Shown: positions 16,625 through 27,710 of the stretch, one piece after another
How positions within the stretch are numbered: position 1 is the first letter of the stretch
Layout: every line of letters begins with the position of its first letter
Source: Myrica gale
Taxonomy: Eukaryota > Streptophyta > Magnoliopsida > Fagales > Myricaceae
Assembly: GCA_963930655.1 (NCBI GenBank)
Contig: OZ005607.1
Span: 23,444,874-23,508,873 of the forward strand
DNA length: 64,000 nt
Direction: 5' to 3'
Program-made: the position numbers and the translations under genes
Notes under the pieces: model-generated
The model's input: the letters and a program-made list of their open reading frames with translations, nothing else
Database searches by the model: none
What the model was told of the DNA's origin: nothing

Positions 16625-16926
16625 TAGGGTTGTCCATGTCCGGTTCGGTCCGGTCCGGTCCGGCCGGCCAAACCGGACATTTTGTGGAGTATGTATACCG
16701 GACCGGTCATTCTTTCGGTCTGGATCGGTTTGGGTCATGCCATTTTGGACCGATTACCGGTTTAGAGAGGTATACTCCGGTCCGGTCCAGGGTTTTCATG
16801 AGGGTAACCGGAAATCGGACCGGATTACACCGGTTTCCCGGTCCGGTCAACCCGGTTTCAAAAAAAGTCCACCGGTTTGGCCAAATCCGGTCCAGTTCGG
16901 TCCGGCCAGTATTTTGGACAGCCCTA
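16625..16926. mobile_element. 302-bp non-autonomous hAT element inside the dioxygenase exon
   Basis: The termini TAGGGTTGTCCA (left) and TAGGGCTGTCCA (right, reverse strand) form a good terminal inverted repeat. The interior is dense in CCGGT and CGGTCC motifs. CTCCTATG follows the right end (16927-16934), and CTCCTAGG lies at 16608-16615 on the left. That is a 7/8 match, displaced from the left terminus by nine extra bases (TGATCGTAC). I read it as the 8-bp target duplication with filler DNA. Confidence 0.75.
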
Positions 16927-17169
16927 CTCCTATGGGTGTCTGAGAATGAGGCTTCTGCATTCTAGCCTCTTACATGCAGGTATGCCTCTAACCATTTTTT
17001 CTACATATGCTAAGTAATAGGGTTTAAGCTTCTTAAAAGTTTTTAGAAAACAAACGCATAAATAGATCCAAAATTATCTAGTTTGCAGATATTGAAATAG
17101 CCAAAAGGTAATCTTTGAATCGGTTGGAGAAGCTGACCCCCCATATTGATCCCAAGAGAGGATGCTAAT

Positions 17170-17470
17170 TACTTCTAAGCAAAGAAACTTTATTCAAAAC
17201 TAAATGAAGAAACAAAGTCTCAAGGAGGCATAAAACAAAGATGACGCCAGAACAAAATAGAAGGCAAAAGATTAAATGGGATGATCCCAAAGAAACGCCT
17301 AGAAGCTGCCCACTTAGCCAAGTAATCTGCAGTGGAAGTAGCTTGACGTGAAACCTTAACAAAGCTCCACGATAGATTGAAGGCCGTCATCTCACGGATG
17401 ACTTCAATTGTAGTACCTGGAGGAACCGGTACTGAAATGGAGCAATCGCAGATACTTGAGCTAAGATTTT
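17170..17470 (-). mobile_element. LINE 3' end in the pseudogene intron
   Basis: On the minus strand this reads VIREMTAFNLSWSFVKVSRQ then ATSTADYLAKWA. It is the same RNase H C-terminal segment as at 15350-15757. It is followed by a GAATAAAGTTTCTTTG tail. It sits inside the intron of the dioxygenase pseudogene, in antisense orientation. Confidence 0.7.
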
Positions 17471-18434
17471 CGCCAAATACTTAAAAGAAAGAAATTAGAT
17501 GTTCAACTTTTGTGAATCTTGCAACTTTGAAGGGAAAGAAGTAGGTGAAGCTCTTTAAATTGATTGATTTGTCGAGTATTATTACTTCAACAAGCAGATT
17601 GAAGGACTTTGTTTACCAGCAAACACGATTTGTGATCGAATGAGTTCTATCATGTTTAGGAGTACATAAGAAGGCTTCCCAAATTCTCATTTTTGAACCT
17701 TCGCGTTCTCATAATACCCAAAAGAATAAAGAACACCTAAAAAAATCCAAATTGAAGGGCTCAACCGCTGCATAAACATTCAAGTTAGGTTTGTGTAAAT
17801 TCGCGTACACTAATGGTTTTCCTTTCTTTTTATGTGTTTATGTGGGTATTTTCTCCACGACTAACGAGTGTTTTCCTGTAGGGATCAAGCAATCGAATAC
17901 ATGAAGAAGGCTCTTAGAGGTGCTATTGAAAAGACTTAACGCGAAAGAGATGGACAGAACAAGAGAATACATGTTAATGGGGGGAACTGAGGCTTAGCCT
18001 CAACTATTATCCTCGTTGTCCAAGCCCTGAGCTCACGGCCGGAGTAGGCCGGCACTCTCATATCAACAATAACTGTCCTCCTTCAAGATGAGACCGGTGG
18101 GCTTTACGTGCGAGGAGCTAAAGAGGATAGCTGGATCCCTTTCCCACCAGTAAAGGGAGCTCTCGTCGTCAACATCGGGGATTTGCTTCAGATAATGAGC
18201 AATGACCTGTACAAAAGCACCGAACACAGGGCAATTGCGAACAGAAGCAAGAATAGAGTTTCCATCCCAATTTTTGTGAACCCAGGACCTGATGCTATTA
18301 TTGGACCTTTGCCGGAAGTGTTAGAAAGAGGAGAGAAGCCTGTGTACAAGCATGTTACCTTCGCAGATTACTTCAAGCATTTCTTCAGCAAGGGTCATGA
18401 TGGAAAGAACACCATCGAATTTGCCAGAATATGA

Positions 18435-19630
18435 TGTGTAATTACTATATGCATTTGGATGCATACATGCACACAATCAATAGCCTTCTAAGTACTTTCG
18501 ATAGTGCAACTGGAGTCGTATGAGTGCTATAATTTTAGCTCTCCAAAATTTTAGCATCATTACAAAAATTACAAAATAATTTTTCTCCTTATCAAATTAT
18601 TTTGTCATTATAATATGGGATAAATACAAAATTAGTCCATGTAATATGCGCAAAAATCGAATTAATCTTCATGATAAAAAAAAGCATAAAATTAATCTAT
18701 GTAATTCCATTTTTCGTTTGTCGTTGGTCCTCCATCAAGGATTGATTTTAACCCTTTCTGAAATCACATAGACTAATTTTATGATTTTCTTATCATAGGG
18801 ACTAATTCAATTTTCGCGTATATCACACGAACTAATTTTGTATTTATCCCTTATAATATTCATTCAAATCTTCTCTCTTCATTTTTTCACCATCTCTCAT
18901 AAAGTCTCTTCATTTTTTCACGAATTTTCATAAACTATCTTCACTTTTCATCTAACTCTCATACTCAAAATTTTAAACACCCCAAAATTTTACCACACGA
19001 ACAAAAATGGTCCATTGAATTACATCGGAACAAAAGCCAATTGTTCATACAAGCCCCACAAAGAAAGCCAGCGCATTCGAGCCCTCTTACAAACTCAGGT
19101 TCAACATAAATCATATCATTCTTCCAAACTAATTAAGAGACAGAGAGAGTGAGAACTCAATACAATATCAAAGAATGGTCAAACTTTGTCTTGGAAACAA
19201 TCATGCTACATCATACATAACTTAAGCTTCCCTTCTCATATCCTATATCAACAGTATAAGAGGTCCCTGAATCTCATTGCTCAACAACATTTCAATTAGG
19301 AAGATGCCCGAAACTGTTAAAGGCAGGCAACATTTCTTGAGAGTAAAGGTTTTCTATAATCAAAATTGATGCTTTCTTAAAAATGAGACAATAAAAGAGC
19401 CTATCAACAAAAAAGTAATAATTCTAAGCTGAGGAAAACAAAAACAAAAAGACAGAGAAAGGCTAAAAATATGCTGACAATACACTCATGAAGGCCAGCA
19501 ATACCCTTTTGTTGCCAACGGCATAACATTCTATTCACTGCCAGCAGTTACCACAAAATCTGCTCCAACCTAGAGCAAAGCCCGAGGCCCGAACTAGATT
19601 GATCTATTCCCACTCAGAGACTCCTTGCAC
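18435..19630. other. Intergenic DNA between two convergent loci
   Basis: It contains TTTGG-type AT-rich MITE remnants around 18535-18612 and 18850-19000, the foldback at 18617-18850, and the presumed eIF2B-gamma 3' UTR just above 19000. No gene is seen. Confidence 0.5.
18617..18850. mobile_element. Foldback element with 9-bp target duplication
   Basis: Ends are GGGATAAATAC and GTATTTATCCC. The arms share ACAAAATTAGTCCATGT/ACACGAACTAATTTTGT-type sequence. TTATAATAT flanks both sides (18608-18616 and 18851-18859), a perfect 9-bp duplication as made by Mutator-type transposases. It is non-coding. Confidence 0.8.
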
Positions 19631-22600
19631 TTATTTATCCTTCTTCGCCAAGGCCTCCCCTTTGCACTCACTCCCAGCAGTAACCACAAAACCTGCTCCA
19701 ACCTGGATACAAGCATAATCTACTAGTGAGATACCAGCCAAATGCTAGTAGGGAGAGAGAGAGAGAGAGGGAGAGAGATTACTTGGCAATCTTTCAATAC
19801 GACACGCTCTTGGACCTGTACATTGCTGCAAATCACAGAACCTTGGATCGAACAACCATCCCCAATGGTGACATGATTCATAATAACCGAATTAGCGACC
19901 TGAATAATGAAGCAGAAAAATTAGGAGTATAGGCAAATTGCTCAGCTAACCCAAGACCTACTGTTGTGGCAGTCAGGTCTGGTTTAAACCTCATGATTGA
20001 GAAGATCATCATACCTTTACATTAGAACCTATCCTGCAGTGACGGCCAATAACAGACCGTTTCACACTACATTTGTCACCCATTTGTGAACCTTCCCCAA
20101 GCATACAATGTGGTCCCACCTAAAACCACCAAACTACTTCATGAGTATACCGAGAGGCAACCTAAACATGGTATAAAAAGCAATCCCTTGAACATTCTCC
20201 TACTATATGGAATAGTAATGCTCATGAAGCAAATCTGACAGAGGTAGTTGTAATGCTGTGTTTTTAAGAGCATCCATTCAACTCACAGTTGTTTTTGCCC
20301 CAAGCTCTGCTGAAGGATGGATGATGTTATTATGGGCAGAGAAGGAATATCCTGACAGATGACTAGCCTCGCCTATGATCTGACCCATAGAGAACAGAAA
20401 CCAGAGTCAGATTAACTGAAAGGAGGCCAAAAGAAAACGTAGGTAATCTAATGAGGACCAATTCTGTAGCTGACTCACATCCCGATTTATGTCACTGAAA
20501 GCTTGAATGGAATTTAAGCGCACACAGTACTTGCTGTCGCTAGCAATGTAAACACAGCATTTATGGGATCTTCGAGCAGAACCATTGGTACCGAATCCAT
20601 AAAGTTCATGAAAACTTGGAGTAGATGCATTCGCCAGAATTCTAGACATCAATACTTGGTTCTTCTGGGAATTAACCTTCTCATTTCCATTCTCTTCTGC
20701 TTGCGGCATACCATTTAACAATACTTCTGACTTCTGATGTTCATAAAGCAAAATGAGCTGGTTTAGAGTCTTTAAGAAAGATAAGTTTTCCGTAGCAACC
20801 CAAAAGGCGGGGGTGTATAATATACGAACCAGCTGGCTCCGGACCAGATAAGGCAACACATCCTGCCTCAGGCTTTGAAATGTATCCTTTTGATCAAGAA
20901 CTTCTTGTAGAACAGACCTGGGAAATATTCAAGGAGCATAAATTGCAAAGACTAGAGCACATACAATTTCAAAAGATGACAGAAAGATAGCTGGAAAAAA
21001 GGAAGATAACAAGTCAAACCTCTTGAATGCATACAAATGAGCATCCATGAGATCAGCTCGGATTTCCATCTACATGAGAAATGAAAAAAAGAAAGAAGAA
21101 AGAAGTTTTAGAAAAGCAGAATGCTGGATTGAACATTTAACTCTGGCATTTTTCTCTGATACCAAACTAATGCAGGACTGACAGAATAAAACAAAATAAA
21201 TTGATAACATTGTGAACGGCGAATGTAAGAGTCACTAACACCGATCGATCAATGATATTAGTGGCATCTCGCCACAACGATCTAGGCGTCACACCTCATA
21301 TTGGCGTCTCACCAATAAGAAAAGGAGTACAGATGGAATAAAACGAATAAATTGATAACATTACAATCAAGTCCACCAGGAGCCATAATAAATAGCTGGA
21401 AAATGTTTGCCAAAAGCAAAATGAAAAGTAGACAGTATGGCAATGCAATACTTGACCCACTGCACGGAGTATGCTCTTCTGTATTCGAATATCTTTCTCT
21501 AGTTCAGCACCTGGAAAAGGTCACAAGAAGCTGCATGACAAACACATCATGCTATTATTAAAAAAAATGAACAATTTTGAAGGTCTATACCTGTAGCTAT
21601 ATATAAGAGGAACTGTTTTGTGGGGTCCAGCCCTATAAGGTTGTAGCGCCCTGGCTTCTTAGTTTTGTCTTTTCCACCAGATGGACCAGAATCTGAAGGT
21701 CCACTGATGGGAGCAGAGCACAGCATTGCAGTCACTACAGCATCATGTCGTCTATGAGCAGCCGCCACTGCTCCAGGAGGAACATCAGAAATAAGATCCC
21801 CACTTACAACCTGCAGGAACATAAAAAACCTACATTTGTTGGAAAAACACTCAATAGAGCTCAATTTCCATAATATATGGGATGCTTACCATGATATCCT
21901 TTGCTGTCAGGTGGTGAGCAATGGCCCGAAGTGCACCAGCAGTTCCAACATCTTCTGGGACTGCAGCAACCTGTAACGTTAGACTTATAGCTTATCTATT
22001 TGGAGTATCATAAGAGGTTAAGCAGCACATTATGAAGGTAAATGTAGATAACTTCGAAGAGGCATGGTAATCATCTCTGCTCCTGCAATACCGACAACTA
22101 CAGAGCAGGAGACAAAAAAGGAAGCGGCACCTAGCTTCCAAAAGGATACTCAATCATCTCAAAGAATGGAAGGAAGTATATACGTCAAATCATTCTTGCA
22201 TGAAAGAGAGTACAAAAATTCTTTGTACTATTTTTCAGCGCCATAACTATTGTGTCATTACCTGAACAAACTCGGGAATAACAAACTGATGCCAAATCTA
22301 ATTAGAACCAGAAGCAAACATTGACCAGCAGTAGAGCAGTACTGAAAAATGTATAAAATGCCCGGGCAACTAATGCCATGAATCACATATGTAGGACAAT
22401 GTCTTTCATCTCTACTTTAAAAGAAAAAGAAATAGGTCGTATATCTAACTACAACCAACCATACATAAAGTACCAGAAGACATAAACCGAACTCAGATAA
22501 AGTTCTCCAAATAGGTAAGGTTGAACTTGAAATTGAAAATTGATCTTGCCATTTTGCAAATTGTGACAGGTGCTACTGCTCCTCAGGATGAAGCTGAGCA

Positions 22601-23955
22601 GACCTCTGGCTTGCGAGTTTTTTTTCTTGTTGACTCTTAAGAACATGTATACATTTTAACGCCTTTAAAACATTTCTGGAAGTGAAACAAAAACATCCAT
22701 CGCAAACTATCTAGGCAATCATTATATCCTTTGTCCAAGTATTTCTTCAATCTTGCGGCAAGGTCCAACACAGTTCAAATAGTTCCTTCAAGTTCTATCT
22801 TAAACCTAAGGCAGGGTTCCTCCCCAAAATTAATAACCTAGACAATATATGGTGGGAACAACTACAAAATTCAAAAGTTGGGGAATATATCCCTTCCACC
22901 ACTTGGCATTGTAAATCAACAATATTCTTTTCCTTATATTCTTTTTTTAGTGGTGCATTACTAAGTCAGTTTAATTACTTGCCAGAAAATTGCTCCACTT
23001 TGTGCACTTTTTATTACTAGCTTCATCATATTCTACACTATGAACACAGCTAATACTGGAAAAAAAATGGATGCCAAAACATCATCTAATTGGTTCAAAC
23101 CTAAATTCATCTCACACAAGGCTACAGTTCTACAAAAATGAAGCTATAATTTTGTCTAGTAAAAGCAAGAGCATTAAGATGGCTATATTTTCCAGATAAA
23201 AGCACGAATTTTTCTTTTTTGACAGCCACAGTCCTTCATGAAGCAGAAAATACCTCAACATGTAGACGATCAACATAAGCCCCTGATATCCAACCACCAA
23301 CCCGAACAGCAGCATCTTGCCCTTCAACCACCTAACAGACATTAAAAAAACAGGCAAATTATCAACCTCAGACATTTCTTATAAAATATTCACCAAATTA
23401 GTGAAGTTTCCGTTGTTTTTTCTCTTCTATCTTTTTCCTCCTATATAATATTCACCAAAATCCAAAAGAAGGCACAGCTAGACACGAGATTGAAAACCAA
23501 AATAAAGGTAGAGACAAGTGGAGTAGGATGCAGAGGAGAACCGTACAACAATAAGATCCTTAAGGTTACTCTGTTCTAAGAGCTCCAGGACGTACGAGAG
23601 AACCGGCCGGTTTGCCACCGGAAGTAGAGCTTTCGGAACCTCCTGCATTTAGGAAAAAGAGCAAATACAATGAAAACCATTACACGCTGAAAGAATCTTC
23701 TTGGACAACAATAACATTTGGGGTCTCGGAAACACCTAGAACAAAAAAAAATCAACAGGCTCTCCAATTCGGGGGAACCAAAAAGCAAACCAAGTAGTAT
23801 CTTACTCTTGATTTTATTTCAATAATTTCACACAAGAGAAGCAAAAAGCGAGGCTTTAAGGAAAAGTAGGGAGGCACGCGGAGAGGAACCTTAGAGATGA
23901 GAGGGATGAGCTTGTTGGAGAAGTCACCGGCCAGAACTACTACTTGAAAATCCAT
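19631..23955 (-). CDS. Translation initiation factor eIF2B subunit gamma, 13 exons
   Basis: Minus-strand exons: 23890-23955, 23547-23642, 23254-23331, 21890-21970, 21591-21810, 21452-21510, 21020-21069, 20830-20917, 20479-20733, 20287-20379, 20015-20119, 19783-19899, 19631-19702. They total 1380 nt, 459 aa plus stop, with no frame break. eIF2B is the guanine-nucleotide exchange factor that recharges eIF2 with GTP; gamma and epsilon form its catalytic subcomplex. The start MDFQVVVLAGDFSNKLIPLI is followed by SKEVPKALLPVANRPVLSYV, a nucleotidyltransferase-like domain. The C-terminal third carries hexapeptide (left-handed beta-helix) repeats: IIHPSAELGAKTTVGPHCML, then CSVKRSVIGRHCRIGSNVKV. The protein ends GSECKGEALAKKDK. 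The usual GG of the N-terminal LAGG loop is GD here, as often seen in the gamma subunit, which lacks full transferase activity. ATG at 23955 is the only sensible start. Confidence 0.95.
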
Positions 23956-24118
23956 CGGAGCAGAGCGGGGAGAGGGAGAGAGAGGTGTGGGGGGTTTCGT
24001 GGGGTTTCTCTTTCCCTTTCACCTTTGTCTCTCCTCTTTCGCTATGGGGGAGAATTGAGTGCAGGAAGGCATTTAAAAATACTAATTTTATTTGAACTTA
24101 AGGAGTTCAGTTACAACT

Positions 24119-24191
24119 GGGGATGTAGCTCAAATGGTAGAGCGCTCGCTTTGCATGCGAGAGGTACAGGGTTCGATCCCCTGCATCTCCA
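24119..24191 (+). tRNA. tRNA-Ala (anticodon UGC)
   Basis: A 73-nt tRNA without intron. The acceptor stem GGGGATG pairs with CATCTCC (one G-T pair) and the discriminator is A. The D arm is TAGCTCAAATGGTAGAGC. The anticodon stem-loop is CTCGCTTTGCATGCGAG with TGC in the loop, and the T arm is CAGGGTTCGATCCCCTG. A and B box promoters are intact. It is divergent from the eIF2B-gamma gene, 163 bp from that ATG. Its 3' half is repeated at 24442-24475. Confidence 0.97.
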
Positions 24192-25250
24192 CAAGTCTTA
24201 AGATTCGAAGGAACGCTTTTTAAAAAAAAAAAAAAATTATGGACGTTTCTTTGCCAAAATTTCGGAAAATATTCTCCGACGAATTTTGGGAATGTTGTGA
24301 AGTTAAAAAAATTTTGAGATTTGTGAGAAGATTTTATAATTTTGAAATATTTTAAATAATTTATTGAAAATTTTAAAGTAGTTATAAAAGATAATAATTG
24401 TAATTATTTGTTTGTTTGTTTAAAAAAAATTATGGACGTTTGAGAGGTACAGGGTTCGATCCCCTGCATCTCCACAAGTCTTAAGATTCGAAGGAACGCT
24501 TTTCTAAAAAAAAAAAATTATGGACGTTTCTTTCCCAAAATTTCGGAAAATATTCTCCGAATTTTGGGAATCTTGTGAAGTTAAAAAAATTTTGAGATTT
24601 GTGAGAAGATTTTATAATTTTGAAATATTTTAAATAATTTATTGAAAATTTTAAAGTAGTTATAAAAGATAATAATTGTAATTATTTGTTTGTTTGTTTA
24701 AAAAAAATTATGGACGTTGGTTTGCCAAAATTTCAGAAAATATTCTCAGAATTTTGGGAATCTTGTGAAGTTAAAAAATTTTTGAGATTTGTGAGAAGAT
24801 GTTATAATTTTGAAATATTTTAAATAATTTTTGAAAATTTTAAAGTAGTTATAAAAGATAATAATTGTAATGGACGTTTCTTTGCCAAAATTTCGGAAAA
24901 TATTCTCCGAATTTTGGGAATCTTGTGAAGTTAAAAAAATTTTGAGATTTGTGAGAAGATGTTATAATTTTGAAATATTTTAAATAATTTATTGAAAATT
25001 TTAAAGTAGTTATAAAAGATAATAATTGTAATTATTTGTTTGTTTATTTAAAAAAATTTATGGACGTTTGTTTGCCAAAATTTCAGAAAATATTCTCAGA
25101 ATTTTGGGAATCTTGTGAAGTTAAAAATTTTTTGAGATTTATGAGAAGATGTTATAATTTTGAAATATTTTAAATAATTTTTGAAAAATTTAAAGTAGTT
25201 ATAAAAGATAATAATTGTAATTATTTGTTTGTTTATTTTTTATAATTTTT
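24192..25250 (+). repeat. AT-rich tandem array seeded beside the tRNA gene
   Basis: Five related units begin near 24247, 24528, 24717, 24877 and 25067. Spacings are 281, 189, 160 and 190 bp. Each contains TTTGCCAAAATTTCGGAAAA, then TTCTCCGAATTTTGGGAA, an imperfect 12-13-bp hairpin, followed by GATTTGTGAGAAGAT and GTAGTTATAAAAGATAATAA. The first two units are longer because they include the tRNA 3' half (24159-24191 and 24442-24475) plus the sequence ACAAGTCTTAAGATTCGAAG. No coding potential. Confidence 0.9.
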
Positions 25251-25647
25251 TTTGGTTAACCGCCCCCCACAATCCACATGCGTTTTGTTTTTTTGTGTTT
25301 TACCTTACTTTTTATAGGTGATAATGGCAAGAGATACCGGCCTGCTTGGTTTGCAACGGGCTGCGGAAGGTCTTGTAGGAACCCTAATAGTTGATGAGCG
25401 AACAATGCATAATAGGTTTATTATGCAAAGCAAATTGGTATGAAACAGTATGAAGCACCGACAAAGATAGAAAGAAAATTATCTGGCGGCTGAGAATGAC
25501 GGCACGTCATTTAATGAGAAGACCCATCTCAACCAACCCGTTTTGAAGCTCTAGACCCAGACCCGCTCTTCTTCATTTGAAATTTGAATCATTTCGACCG
25601 TGGAGGCAAAACCTGTGGAACCGTTCTTCTCCTTCGTGCAGTGCGTT

Positions 25648-25860
25648 GACCCATAGAGGCTCGTTGATTCGCAAAAGTCTAGTTACTTCATCCATGGCAT
25701 TGACAGCAGTCTCCAACATGAGTGCCTTCTCCATATTTGGAATTCCTTTTAATTGGTATGGAAATGCAGTATTGCTAGATATTGCTGGACTGGAACTAAA
25801 GTCTATATCAATAGGAAAACTCCCAGACTTTGGTTCAGGGGAGTTCCAGTCTATATCCAA
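25648..25860 (-). pseudogene. HD-ZIP IV transcription factor fragment, START N-terminal part
   Basis: The minus-strand frame reads EKALMLETAVNAMDEVTRLL then RINEPLWV, matching the conserved start of the START domain in HD-ZIP IV proteins (AMDEL...EPLW). The frame then runs directly into the element's left arm ([10 protein letters not shown]). This is a captured fragment, not a gene. It faces outward. Confidence 0.65.
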
Positions 25861-26146
25861 TGAAGACCAGGTACAAAAGTCAGTGTCTGAATTTATGATA
25901 TCGGTTTGCCAATGTACTTGGTTCAGGGGGAGTTATAGGAGATATATCCAATGCAAAACATTCCCCACTGTAAATCAGTAAAATGAATCGTCCACATTCC
26001 AAAAGGCAATCAAATTGATTGAAAGGCTCAATCGGGCACTGAGGCGTATAAAGAGAAAAAGGTTTCTTTTTTTTTTTTTTCTCTTATCCACCTTCAATTA
26101 ACTACGATGGTTCTGTTAATGCTTTGCTCCAATGTCCAGTGTTTAG

Positions 26147-26375
26147 TTTGCCTGAAGGTAGAAGAATTATGAAGCTTTCCCATTGGATGGTCAAGGATTT
26201 TGGATTTTTGTGGAACCTTGAGCATGTCAGCCCAGTGGGATTCGAATCACCGTTCGTCACAGCACAGAACCAAGTTAGCCCAGTGGGATGATAGTCAATG
26301 TTGCTACATCTCTTTGGCTTCCCTTACCACCTGAGAACGTCTTTGACTTCTTCAGAGATGAGAAACGCACTGCAC
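26147..26375 (+). pseudogene. HD-ZIP IV transcription factor fragment, post-START region
   Basis: The plus strand encodes EGRRIMKLSHWMVKDF and, about 110 bp on, [20 protein letters not shown] then FFRDEK. These match the HD-ZIP IV segments GRxSMLKLAQRM..NF and ..AATSxWLPxxPxxxFDFLRDE. The second piece joins the right arm ([10 protein letters not shown]). A 13-bp repeat, AGCCCAGTGGGAT, lies between the pieces. Orientation is opposite to the other fragment, so the two halves face outward. Confidence 0.65.
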
Positions 26376-26610
26376 GAAGGGGAAGAACGATTTCGCAGGT
26401 TTTGGTTTCACGGTCGAAATGAAGAAGAACGGGTCTGGGTCTGGTGCTTCAAAACGGGTCGGCTGAGATGGGTCTTCTCAATAAATGACGTGGCGTCATT
26501 CTCAGCCGCCTGATCATTTTCTTTCCATCTCAACCAGTGCTTCATACCTTTGTGCTTTGCACAATAACCGAACCCAGTATCTCTTGCCATCACCTATAAA
26601 TGTAACAGAA

Positions 26611-27338
26611 AAATCATGAGATATATATATTATTTATGCATTTAAACCTATTACGCAATACCCATATGATTTAAATTATTTTAAAAAAATATGAGTTGAG
26701 TCACTAACAAAATCATGAGAAAGTAAGTATTATTAAAACTAAACCAACAAGTCACGTGAAGAGGATTTAGGAAAAATAAATCACGTCAAGAGGAACTTCA
26801 AGTAGGGACGGAGCTAGCGGGCCAACCGTGGCCATGGCCCCCTAGCTCCCCAAAAATCCTTTAGAGATTTTTTTTCTTTAGTAAACTTTTTTTTTTACTT
26901 TTATTTAGTATTTTGGCCCCTTGAAATTTATTTATATGTAATTGACCCCTCCTATGATTCAGAGGGATTTGTTTGTCCAATTTTTTGGGGCCCAAAATTT
27001 TCACCACACCAAACACATTTCATAAACCCCAATAAACTTCACACTTTTATACATACACTTAACACTTTCACAAACTCCAATAAACTTCAACATTCAAAAG
27101 ATTTTTAAAAATTTGGTATATTCCCCAAAATTTCAGTAAACAAACAACCTCAATCATGGCCTCGTCCGTGACTTCAAGACGGAGAAAACAAATAAAGAAA
27201 GTAATCAGAAAAACGATCATGAAGAATAAGAAGACAAATGAAGAAACTAGTGAAGAAGTGAATCATGAAGAAAACATTTTCTATCCATGAGTTTCGAGAT
27301 GAATTGTGAGGCTATGAAAGGAGAGAAATAGCAAGAAC

Positions 27339-27377
<39 letters not shown>

Positions 27378-27561
27378 CAATTAAGGAAGAACAGGAAGTG
27401 CGAGATTTTAGCCTAAGCATATTAAAAAAAAACGAGGAGATGTCAAGCCCATTTCCATGATGGGCCAAACGAACCGGATCGAAAGTGAAAGTGTCGCCCA
27501 AAACAAATATATGTACAGCTAGGAGTGACCCAAGGTTCTAATCCAGCAGAAAGCCCTTACG
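26611..27561. other. Intergenic DNA upstream of the cyclin gene
   Basis: No gene. It contains TTTGG-type MITE remnants (26985-27140) and a (TA)18 microsatellite at 27341-27376. Confidence 0.6.
27341..27376. repeat. (TA)18 microsatellite
   Basis: A pure TA dinucleotide run of 36 bp, about 600 bp upstream of the cyclin ATG. Confidence 0.95.
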
Positions 27562-27572
27562 ACTAACGGCTA
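27562..27572 (+). promoter_or_regulatory. MSA-like element 1 (cyclin promoter)
   Basis: ACTAACGGCTA matches the mitosis-specific activator consensus YCYAACGGYYA at 10 of 11 positions. MSA elements are bound by three-repeat MYB factors and confer G2/M expression on B-type cyclins. Confidence 0.7.
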
Positions 27573-27624
27573 GAAAATCCTAAAACTCAAAAAAGCGTGG
27601 CTTACCAAATATGAGAAGGGCACG

Positions 27625-27635
27625 TAGCCGTTGGA
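27625..27635 (-). promoter_or_regulatory. MSA element 2 (cyclin promoter)
   Basis: TCCAACGGCTA on the minus strand is a perfect match to the MSA consensus YCYAACGGYYA. Confidence 0.8.
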
Positions 27636-27674
27636 TTTCACATCCATCTATCGGTTAGATTTCCATAAAGTATT

Positions 27675-27685
27675 TGACCGTTGGG
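27675..27685 (-). promoter_or_regulatory. MSA element 3 (cyclin promoter)
   Basis: CCCAACGGTCA on the minus strand is a perfect match to YCYAACGGYYA and lies 26-36 bp upstream of the TATA box. Confidence 0.8.
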
Positions 27686-27710
27686 GCTTGCAGCGTTTCG
27701 TACTTTTTCT

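Larger units (their letters stand above)
16164..18434 (+). pseudogene. Feruloyl-CoA 6'-hydroxylase-like 2-oxoglutarate dioxygenase pseudogene
   Basis: The first exon (16164-16979) encodes a protein closely like plant F6'H: FVVHKGNGVTGL, DRYIQPREERL, WGFFQIVNHGVPLEVL, TSFSPQAEEVLEWKDYL. F6'H enzymes hydroxylate feruloyl-CoA on the way to scopoletin. Breaks: (1) a hAT element at 16625-16926 splits the codons after EWKDYLTLL; (2) downstream, VSENEASAF is followed by TAG where the family has Trp (tgg to tag); (3) in exon 2 (from 17882, after a 902-bp intron) the frame breaks several times between DQAIEYMKKAL and [19 protein letters not shown]; (4) at the iron-binding HxD, CAC TCT GAT is now CAC TCT CAT, so D is lost, and a 2-nt deletion follows. 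The rest (18098-18434) is open and keeps the second His ([11 protein letters not shown]) and RVS. It is clearly non-functional. Confidence 0.9.
25297..26610. mobile_element. Long-TIR element carrying HD-ZIP IV gene fragments (Pack-MULE-like)
   Basis: The left arm (about 25311-25660) is inverted relative to the right arm (about 26345-26602). Shared phrases read outward to inward: ATAGGTGAT, GGCAAGAGATAC, GGCGGCTGAGAATGACG, GAGAAGACCCATCTCA, CTTCGTGCAGTGCGTT. The left arm has about 75 bp extra. Between the arms are two fragments of an HD-ZIP IV gene (see separate entries). Long TIRs around captured exons are typical of Mutator-like Pack-MULEs. I could not define a 9-bp target duplication. Confidence 0.7.

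Noticed and set aside
24192..25250. Repeated units as a CRISPR-like array
   Set aside because: Plant nuclear DNA, units of 160-280 bp without unique short spacers; it is a tandem repeat.
25573..26513. Intact HD-ZIP IV gene
   Set aside because: Only two short fragments in opposite orientation, with no homeobox and fused to transposon arms.
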